The translations under genes were made by a program, and so were the position numbers. Of a stretch of 39,248 nt of DNA, positions 33,957 through 39,248 are shown piece by piece. Source of the stretch: an alpha proteobacterium SCGC AAA280-P20 (GTDB taxonomy: Bacteria; Pseudomonadota; Alphaproteobacteria; Pelagibacterales; Pelagibacteraceae); NCBI GenBank assembly GCA_000371845.1, contig AQUE01000005.1, positions 1 through 39,248 of the forward strand, written 5' to 3'. The notes beneath the pieces were generated by a model, which ran no database searches, was not told the DNA's origin, and saw only the letters and a list, made by a program, of their open reading frames with translations. Every line of letters starts with the position of its first letter. Position 1 is the stretch's first letter.

Positions 33957-34844
33957 ATGTTTTTTAATAATAAAAATAAAGAATTCGTGGGTATTACGTA
34001 CATGATTTTATGTATGTTTTTCTTCTCTATTAATGACGCTTTTATAAAATATATTTTGTTTCTTTATAAAGACATCACGATACTTGGTGAGATAATCTTT
34101 ATTAGAGGAATATGCTCAACGATTATTCTAGGTTTATATTTATATTATAAAAAAAAATTAAATTTTAAAGTTATTACCTCTAAACGTCTGCACCTTAGAG
34201 GGTTGGTAGAATCTATTGCTGCTATCTTTTTCTTCTTGGGACTTATGTATCTTCCTTTTGGAGAATTATATTCTCTTATGAATTTAGCTCCGATTTTAAT
34301 TACTGCTTCTGGAGCGCTTATTCTGGGTGAAAAAGTAGGATGGAGAAGATGGACAGCTGTAATTTGCGGATTTATTGGTGTGCTTATTGTAATAGACCCA
34401 AATAATTTAAAATTTGGTTTTGCATTTATTTATCCTCTTATTGCGGCAATTTTTATTACTCAACGAGATACAATTACTAGAAAATTTTTAAATCAATTTG
34501 ACAGTTTACAAATTGTTTTTATTACTTCATTTTCGGTTACTGTATTTTTTGGTTTTGGAATGTTTCTAAACTACAAACCTATTAACTTAGAAATTTTTAT
34601 ATACATTTTTCTTTCAGCTTTTTTTGTAACTCTTGGTTATTATTTTTCGGTTTTAACTATCAAAGCCGCAAATATTTCAACTACCTCTCCCTTCCGTTAT
34701 ACAATAACAATCTTTGGTATAATTTTAGGTTACTTTATCTTTAATGAAATTCCTGCTTTAAATATGATTCTTGGTTCATTAATTATTATGGGTAGTGGTA
34801 TATTTATTATTTTAAGACAAAAAAAAATTAGAATCATTAAATAA
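33957..34844 (+). CDS. EamA/DMT-superfamily transporter
   Basis: A roughly 295-aa integral membrane protein with about ten hydrophobic helices arranged as two EamA repeats (about 12-145 and 155-290). Seen: MILCMFFFSINDAFIKYIL, YLPFGELYSLMNLAPILITASGALILGEKVG (in shorter pieces, LGEKVGWRRW) and the second-repeat FNEIPALNMILGSLIIMGSGIFIIL. The ATG at 33957 is preferred over a TTG two codons earlier (33951); neither has a clear Shine-Dalgarno. The substrate is unknown (amino-acid or nucleotide-sugar-like metabolites are common). It overlaps the next gene by one base. Confidence 0.9.
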   Translation: MFFNNKNKEFVGITYMILCMFFFSINDAFIKYILFLYKDITILGEIIFIRGICSTIILGLYLYYKKKLNFKVITSKRLHLRGLVESIAAIFFFLGLMYLPFGELYSLMNLAPILITASGALILGEKVGWRRWTAVICGFIGVLIVIDPNNLKFGFAFIYPLIAAIFITQRDTITRKFLNQFDSLQIVFITSFSVTVFFGFGMFLNYKPINLEIFIYIFLSAFFVTLGYYFSVLTIKAANISTTSPFRYTITIFGIILGYFIFNEIPALNMILGSLIIMGSGIFIILRQKKIRIIK

Positions 34845-35101
34845 TGGAAACGTTAAATACTCTTGTTGATTTGCTAAAATTAAAAGCAAAAAAAACTACT
34901 GAGGATGATGATTTGTTAGAATTTGAAAAAGGAAAATATTTTTTTGGCGTTGTTAAAAATGAAAACAAATATGAAGGAATTACTATTAGTAGAAAATTTG
35001 AAGCAAAGTATTCAAAAAGAATTGGCTTTAAGATTATAGATACAATTGATGAATATTCCGAAAAAAATCACGCACGTATTATTCGATATCTTGAGGACTA
35101 A
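34844..35101 (+). CDS. Small conserved-looking protein of unknown function (85 aa)
   Basis: I do not recognise this protein. It is acidic and basic mixed, without signal peptide or membrane helix. The N-terminal helix METLNTLVDLLKLKAKK is followed by beta-like segments (KYFFGVVKNENKYEGITI) and a C-terminal helix (EYSEKNHARIIRYLED). Its ATG overlaps the EamA stop as TAATG and the methyltransferase starts 11 nt later, so it is almost surely translated in an operon between the two. Confidence 0.7.
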   Translation: METLNTLVDLLKLKAKKTTEDDDLLEFEKGKYFFGVVKNENKYEGITISRKFEAKYSKRIGFKIIDTIDEYSEKNHARIIRYLED

Positions 35102-35112
35102 TTAAAATAATA

Positions 35113-36345
35113 ATGAATAAAAATATCGATTACCTAAAAAGTCATTATGAAAATTATAATTACCCTGAGCCAGTTCAGGATATTGATAAAGAATTAATAG
35201 AAAAGAATATTGTCTACTATGACGACCCCACTTATAATTGGCACAAAATATTTCCTGAAAAAGCTTTTAGTAAAAATAAAATTTCTATTCTGGTTGCAGG
35301 CTGCGGAACAGAACAGGCTGCAATAATTGCAAAATTAAGTCCTCAACATGAAGTTATTGGCATTGATTTATCAAGCAACAGTCTAAAGCATCAAAAAAAA
35401 TTAATTGATAAACACAAAATTTATAATTTAAAATTAATTTGCAATGATTTTAGGGAAGTAAAATTTGATAAAAAATTTGATCTTATCATTAGCACGGGTG
35501 TAATTCATCATTTAGAAAATCCAGGTTCAGCATTAGAGTATTTTTATAACAATCTCAAAGATGATGGCGCTATTTCATTAATGGTCTACGGAGATAAATC
35601 AACTCATGCAACAAATGAATTAAGAAAACTATTTTTTAAACTTAATTTTAAGCAAGACAAAGAAAGTATTCATTCTATAAGAAAAATTTATAATAAAATT
35701 AACCCTTCCCACCCAGGGGTAATTCACTCGAAAAATTCTTCTGAATTGAAATTTGATTCTGGAATAGTAGATCACATTCTACATCAGAGTGAACACTTTT
35801 ATTCTATCAGAGCCCTCAATGAATTATTAAATAACAATAAACTAATTATAAAAAATTTTATTGATAGTAGAATAAAATCACTAACAAAGTTTTTTTATGA
35901 TGACGAAGTACTTTTGCAAAAGATCAGGGAACTAAATTATGTGGATCAACTTGAGCTTGGACAAATTTTAAATTGGGATGATAAAAAAATATCACTTATA
36001 TGCTGCAAAGATACATACATAAAAAATTCATTAATTATGTCACCGCTAGATTTAGATAATATTTATATATGCACACGAACAGGATGTAATTACAAAATGA
36101 ACAATGCATTTATAAAAATTAATCTTGATACAAACGAAGAGTTCACTTTTTCAACTATTATAAAAAGTGAGTATGTTAATACTTGGCAGGAAGTTTTTGC
36201 TGGCAAAAAAAAATTAAAATATTTATTTGATCTTTATAATAGTAAAGAAAAAATTCAAGTAAGGAAAATTTTGACTATATTAGTTGAAAATGTATTTGTA
36301 GATGTTAGCTTTCATCCAATAACAGCCCCAAGAAGTATAAAATAA
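35113..36345 (+). CDS. Class I SAM-dependent methyltransferase, two-part protein
   Basis: A 410-aa protein. The N-terminus (HYENYNYPEP) is of the Tyr/Pro-rich kind that precedes this methyltransferase group. The Rossmann core has motif I ILVAGCGTEQAAII (59-72), acidic Asp85 in IGIDLSSNSL, and motif IV region DLIISTGVIHHLENP. The last about 200 residues form a second domain with Cys-containing blocks (SLICCKD, CTRTGCNYK) that I do not recognise. The substrate is unknown. It follows the 85-aa gene by 11 nt. Confidence 0.85.
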   Translation: MNKNIDYLKSHYENYNYPEPVQDIDKELIEKNIVYYDDPTYNWHKIFPEKAFSKNKISILVAGCGTEQAAIIAKLSPQHEVIGIDLSSNSLKHQKKLIDKHKIYNLKLICNDFREVKFDKKFDLIISTGVIHHLENPGSALEYFYNNLKDDGAISLMVYGDKSTHATNELRKLFFKLNFKQDKESIHSIRKIYNKINPSHPGVIHSKNSSELKFDSGIVDHILHQSEHFYSIRALNELLNNNKLIIKNFIDSRIKSLTKFFYDDEVLLQKIRELNYVDQLELGQILNWDDKKISLICCKDTYIKNSLIMSPLDLDNIYICTRTGCNYKMNNAFIKINLDTNEEFTFSTIIKSEYVNTWQEVFAGKKKLKYLFDLYNSKEKIQVRKILTILVENVFVDVSFHPITAPRSIK

Positions 36346-36391
36346 TATTGAATTTACTCTTACAAACAATTATACGAACTTAAATAAAATT

Positions 36392-36877
36392 ATGCCCTCA
36401 TTTGATGTCGTAAGCAGAATTAACTATCAAGAATTTGATAATGCGCTTGCCAACTGTTTGAGAGAGATTGGAACTCGTTACGACTTTAAAGGTCTCAATA
36501 TTTCAATAGAAAGAAAAGATAAAACAATCACAACGCTTGCTCCTGATAATTTAAAACTTAAACAAGTAAATGAATTGCTGCAAACGCATCTTATTAGACG
36601 GAAAGTTGATCCAAGAGTAATTAAAATAAAAAATTCAGAAACTGCAACTGGTGGAACGGTTAGACAAATTAGTGAATTAAAAGAAGGAATTGATCAGGAA
36701 AGTGCTAAAAAAATTATTACACAAGTTAAAAGTTTAAAGCTTAAAATCCAAGTAAAAATTCAAGGAGAAGAATTACGAGCAGACGGAAAAAAGAGAGATG
36801 ATTTACAAGAAGCAATTGCCGCTATTAGAACTATTGATATTGGTCAGCCAATGGAATTTGTAAATTTTAGAGACTAG
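36392..36877 (+). CDS. yajQ: YajQ family nucleotide-binding protein
   Basis: A 161-aa protein of the YajQ/DUF520 family, matching along its whole length: MPSFDVVSRINYQEFDNAL, RYDFKGLNISIE, DPRVIKIK, GIDQESAKKI, and the C-terminal PMEFVNFRD. Members bind nucleotides, and one in Xanthomonas is a cyclic-di-GMP effector; the role here is not known. The last 11 nt overlap the 36-codon gene on the other strand. Confidence 0.96.
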   Translation: MPSFDVVSRINYQEFDNALANCLREIGTRYDFKGLNISIERKDKTITTLAPDNLKLKQVNELLQTHLIRRKVDPRVIKIKNSETATGGTVRQISELKEGIDQESAKKIITQVKSLKLKIQVKIQGEELRADGKKRDDLQEAIAAIRTIDIGQPMEFVNFRD

Positions 36878-36977
36878 ACTTATTTCTTTTGATTAAAGTC
36901 TTAATTCTTTTGCTAAACTTAGGTTTCTTTTTAAAACTACGGTCTTTTGAAGACTTTCCACTATATCTTTTTGTCAT
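36867..36977 (-). CDS. Very small basic protein (36 aa) overlapping the yajQ 3' end
   Basis: A 36-codon ORF encoding MTKRYSGKSSKDRSFKKK, then PKFSKRIKTLIKRNK and SSL. It is strongly basic and occupies the yajQ - secreted protein gap, which otherwise would be 144 bp, large for this genome. A TATATT -10-like box lies 13 nt before its ATG on the minus strand. It shares a PKFxKRI string with the ArfA-like peptide at 28180, which may be chance in Lys-rich proteins. The function is unknown and the gene call is moderate. Confidence 0.45.
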   Translation of the reverse strand: MTKRYSGKSSKDRSFKKKPKFSKRIKTLIKRNKSSL

Positions 36978-36990
36978 TTTGCCACAGAGT

Positions 36991-36998
36991 AATATAAT
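36991..36998. promoter_or_regulatory. Possible back-to-back -10 boxes (both strands)
   Basis: TATAAT on the plus strand (36993-36998) would serve the gene starting at 37022. Overlapping it, TATATT on the minus strand (plus bases 36991-36996) would serve the 36-codon gene starting at 36977. Matches this short are common in A+T-rich DNA, so this is suggestive only. Confidence 0.3.
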
Positions 36999-37021
36999 AA
37001 TTTAAATAATAAAATTTTAAA

Positions 37022-37471
37022 ATGAAACTTATAAATATACTTTTATTAATATTATCTTTGTTTACGTTACAGGTATCTGCTCAACACAAGGATACCAAAG
37101 ATCATAGTCACAAAAGCATTGAAGCCAAGAGTCCTTACCCATCAATAGATATTAAAGTTATTAAAGATGCAAAATCTGGTTATAATATTCAATTAGTTAC
37201 TAAAAATTTTAAATTTACTCCTGAAAAAGTTAATAAGGAAAACGTAATGAATGAAGGACATGCGCACATTTATATTAATGGAAATAAAAATAGAGTTTAT
37301 TCTGAATGGTATCACATAGAAGATGAAAAATTAACTCAGCCAATTAATCAAATCAGAGCTACATTAAATGCCAATGATCATTCTGAATACTCGGTAAATT
37401 CAAGACCGATTGAAGCAATTGGAGCTATCAAAAACGAAAATATTAGTAATTGGTATAATAATAAAAAATAA
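37022..37471 (+). CDS. Secreted His-rich protein of unknown function (149 aa)
   Basis: It starts with a clear signal peptide (MKLINILLLILSLFTLQVSA, cleavage near 20). A His/Lys-rich segment follows (QHKDTKDHSHKS) and then a beta-rich domain with YNIQLVTKNFKFTPEKVN, EGHAHIYINGNKNRVYSEWYHI and ATLNANDHSEY. The spaced histidines and the His-rich N-terminus suggest periplasmic metal (copper or zinc) binding, reminiscent of cupredoxin- or CopC-like folds. This is inference only and I cannot name a family. It abuts the convergent rhodanese gene with no spacer. Confidence 0.8.
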   Translation: MKLINILLLILSLFTLQVSAQHKDTKDHSHKSIEAKSPYPSIDIKVIKDAKSGYNIQLVTKNFKFTPEKVNKENVMNEGHAHIYINGNKNRVYSEWYHIEDEKLTQPINQIRATLNANDHSEYSVNSRPIEAIGAIKNENISNWYNNKK

Positions 37472-37864
37472 TTACTTACAAGGCAGGTTAGATTTTTTCC
37501 AACCCTCGCCTGTTGCAGGATTACCTTCAAAACCATCTGAAATATTAATTAAATTTTTATAACCTTGTTCTTGCAATAATTTTGCAGCAGCCATTGATCT
37601 AACTCCAGATCTACAAATAATTAAAACATTATCTTTTTTAGAAACTTTCTTATCAAGGAACTCTTTAACAAAATTTTCATTTTTTTTTCTATCTGGTCCT
37701 AATAAAAGAGAGATGAATAATGTTTTAAAATTTAAACTTTCTGCATCAGGCCTTCCAACGCCATTCCACTCTTCTTCTGTTCTAACATCAAGAACAACAC
37801 TATTTGAATTATCATTCAAAAAATCTTTAATTTTTTCTGATGGAATATTAAATATTTCACTCAT
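37472..37864 (-). CDS. Rhodanese-like domain protein
   Basis: A 130-aa single rhodanese domain. VVLDVRTEEEWNGVGRPD (about 23-40) is the entry motif and the active-site loop is CRSGVRSM with Cys84, followed by AAAKLLQEQGY and ISDGFEGN. It is cytoplasmic (no signal peptide) and likely a persulfide carrier or sulfurtransferase. It lies 4 nt downstream of gabD on the same strand, so the two may be co-transcribed. Its stop abuts that of the secreted protein gene. Confidence 0.92.
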   Translation of the reverse strand: MSEIFNIPSEKIKDFLNDNSNSVVLDVRTEEEWNGVGRPDAESLNFKTLFISLLLGPDRKKNENFVKEFLDKKVSKKDNVLIICRSGVRSMAAAKLLQEQGYKNLINISDGFEGNPATGEGWKKSNLPCK

Positions 37865-37868
37865 AAAA

Positions 37869-39248
37869 CTATTTTATATTTCCAAATGATAATGTTTTTA
37901 ACTCTAAATATTCTTCCATTCCATATTTTGCACCTTCTCTGCCAATACCAGACTGTTTAATTCCTCCAAAAGGCATGTAAGCGCTTGCAAAAATCCCAGT
38001 ATTAATTCCAATCATTCCAGCTTCTATAGCTTCTGCCACCCTCCAGATTCTTGCGATATCTTTTGAGAAAAAATATGCAGCAAGTCCAAACTCAGTATTA
38101 TTTGCAAGTTCAATTACTTCTTGTTCGGTTTTAAATTTAAAAAAAGGTGCTACAGGACCAAATGTTTCTTCATTTGCAAGTTTCATGCTTTTATCAACAT
38201 TTGCAAGAACAGTTGCTTCATAAAATCTTCCGCCAATTACATGACGCTTGCCTCCAAGTTCGATAGTTGCTCCTTTTGCAACTGCATCTTTTATATGTTC
38301 TTCCACTTTTGCAATCGCCGCATCGTCAATTAACGGGCCAAGTTGAGTTTCTCCTTTTAAACCATCTCCCATTTTTAATTTTTTTATAACTTCAACTACT
38401 TTCTTGATAAAATTATCGTAAATTTTTTCTTGCACATAAATTCGATTTGGAGAAACACATACTTGTCCTGTGTTTCTAAATTTTCCAAGCATTAATCCCT
38501 CAACAGCGACATCAATATCGCAATCATCAAACACGATAAATGGAGCATTGCCTCCAAGTTCTAAAGAAAGTTTTTTTACTGTATTTGCGCTTTGCCTCAT
38601 TAAAATTCTTCCGACCGCTGTACTTCCGGTAAATGAAATTTTTCTAACTTTTGGATTTGAAGTAATTTCTTTACCAATTTCTTCAGGCTCACCTGTTATT
38701 ATATTTATAACTCCTTTTGGAAATCCCGCTTGTTCAGCAAGAACTATAAATGCAATTGCAGTAAGTGGTGTTTGCTCAGCAGGTTTAATTACAAAAGTAC
38801 ATCCAGCTGCAAGTCCTGGTGCACATTTTCTTGTAATCATTGCTGCTGGAAAATTCCAAGGCGTAATAGCTGCACAAACTCCTATGGGTTGTTTAAGAGT
38901 TATCATACGTTTATCTTTTATTGGATCTGGAAGAACGTCTCCGTAAACTCTTTTTGCTTCTTCAGCGAACCATTCTATAAAATTTGCAGCATAAACAATT
39001 TCCCCTTTTGCCTCGCTCAGGGGCTTTCCTTGTTCAGCTGTCATGATCGTTGCTAGATCATCTTGATTATCAATAACTAAATCGTACCATTTTTTTAAAA
39101 TTTTAGATCTTTCGTGAGCTGTAAATTTTGACCATGTTTTAAATGCAAGCTCTGCTGCATCGATTGCGTTGATTGTTTCTTTTTTTCCAAAATTTGGAAC
39201 CTCCGCTATTAATTCCCCAGTTGCTGGATTTATAACTTTAATTTTTTT
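37869..39248 (-). CDS. gabD: NAD(P)-dependent succinate-semialdehyde dehydrogenase-like aldehyde dehydrogenase (5' partial)
   Basis: Aldehyde dehydrogenase of the GabD type, oxidising succinate semialdehyde (GABA degradation) or a related aldehyde. The frame stays open past the ATG at 39044 to the window edge and reads VINPATGELIAEVPN, WSKFTAHERSKILKKW and DNQDDLATIMTAEQGKPL, the conserved N-terminal ALDH region. About 25-30 residues are therefore missing beyond base 39248. Also seen: ITPWNFPAAMITRK, FTGSTAVGRILM, the general base in LELGGNAPF, catalytic Cys in FRNTGQVCVSPNRI, EETFGPVAPFF, and the tail PFGGIKQSGIGREG. It sits 4 nt upstream of the rhodanese gene. Confidence 0.93.
   Translation of the reverse strand, partial: KKIKVINPATGELIAEVPNFGKKETINAIDAAELAFKTWSKFTAHERSKILKKWYDLVIDNQDDLATIMTAEQGKPLSEAKGEIVYAANFIEWFAEEAKRVYGDVLPDPIKDKRMITLKQPIGVCAAITPWNFPAAMITRKCAPGLAAGCTFVIKPAEQTPLTAIAFIVLAEQAGFPKGVINIITGEPEEIGKEITSNPKVRKISFTGSTAVGRILMRQSANTVKKLSLELGGNAPFIVFDDCDIDVAVEGLMLGKFRNTGQVCVSPNRIYVQEKIYDNFIKKVVEVIKKLKMGDGLKGETQLGPLIDDAAIAKVEEHIKDAVAKGATIELGGKRHVIGGRFYEATVLANVDKSMKLANEETFGPVAPFFKFKTEQEVIELANNTEFGLAAYFFSKDIARIWRVAEAIEAGMIGINTGIFASAYMPFGGIKQSGIGREGAKYGMEEYLELKTLSFGNIK

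Noticed and set aside
38470..38946. 158-codon plus-strand ORF inside gabD
   Set aside because: It is antisense to conserved ALDH sequence; the composition mirrors the real gene and no domain is seen.
39042..39044. ATG as the start of the aldehyde dehydrogenase
   Set aside because: The frame continues to the window edge with canonical ALDH N-terminal sequence (INPATGE), so this Met is internal.
1..39248. Mobile elements, CRISPR arrays, toxin-antitoxin or defence islands
   Set aside because: No transposase or integrase motifs, terminal repeats, regularly spaced repeats or defence-type genes were found; all sizeable genes are housekeeping types.

Overview
The window is a very A+T-rich, tightly packed stretch of bacterial chromosome (roughly 30% G+C by eye). 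It suggests a streamlined marine alphaproteobacterium of the SAR11/Pelagibacterales type. The reasons are the low G+C, the near absence of intergenic DNA (many neighbours overlap by 1-24 nt or abut exactly, and no gene-free gap exceeds about 220 bp), the alphaproteobacterial order RNase D - kdsD - lptC - lptB, and the NDUFA9-like reductase. This placement is inferred from gene content and style, not from a database search. I saw no insertion sequence, prophage, CRISPR array or rRNA; this is core, chromosomal housekeeping DNA.

Layout. (1) Bases 1-5440, plus strand: pyruvate dehydrogenase aceE (5' end outside the window) and aceF, followed directly by a beta-lactamase-fold serine hydrolase instead of the E3 gene lpd. 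(2) Bases 5450-15112, minus strand: a translation operon in the order glycosyltransferase - thrS - infC - rpmI - rplT - pheS - pheT - lepA - tRNA-Ser(GGA), matching the enterobacterial thrS-infC-rpmI-rplT-pheST core. infC must start at a non-AUG codon (ATT). The lepA stop codon shares its last base with the first base of the tRNA. (3) Bases 15139-22717: an alpha/beta hydrolase (plus), then gltD - gltB - SDR oxidoreductase (minus), which carry ammonium assimilation into glutamate. (4) Bases 22937-27890: uppP (undecaprenyl-PP recycling), an NDUFA9-like protein, then RNase D-like - kdsD - lptC - lptB, an envelope/LPS block that lacks the usual lptA and rpoN. (5) Bases 27891-33872: mostly small genes in alternating orientation: DUF2798, a 36-codon ArfA-like gene, a secreted nuclease, an MmgE/PrpD protein, DUF192, a MazG-like pyrophosphohydrolase, a HIT protein, rlmJ, mgtE, and a 28-codon basic peptide. 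(6) Bases 33957-39248: an EamA transporter - small protein - methyltransferase cluster, yajQ, another small basic peptide, a secreted His-rich protein, a rhodanese and gabD (5' end beyond the window).

The most interesting points are: the ATT-initiated infC overlapping the thrS stop; a probable ribosome-rescue factor (ArfA-like) of 36 codons behind a consensus extended -10; a second AceF lipoyl domain that has lost its lipoyl-lysine; a long charged extension on LptB in a cluster lacking lptA; an AceE N-terminal extension; two perfect 10-bp inverted repeats in the only two sizeable divergent intergenic regions; and very small basic peptides absent from a length-filtered ORF list.
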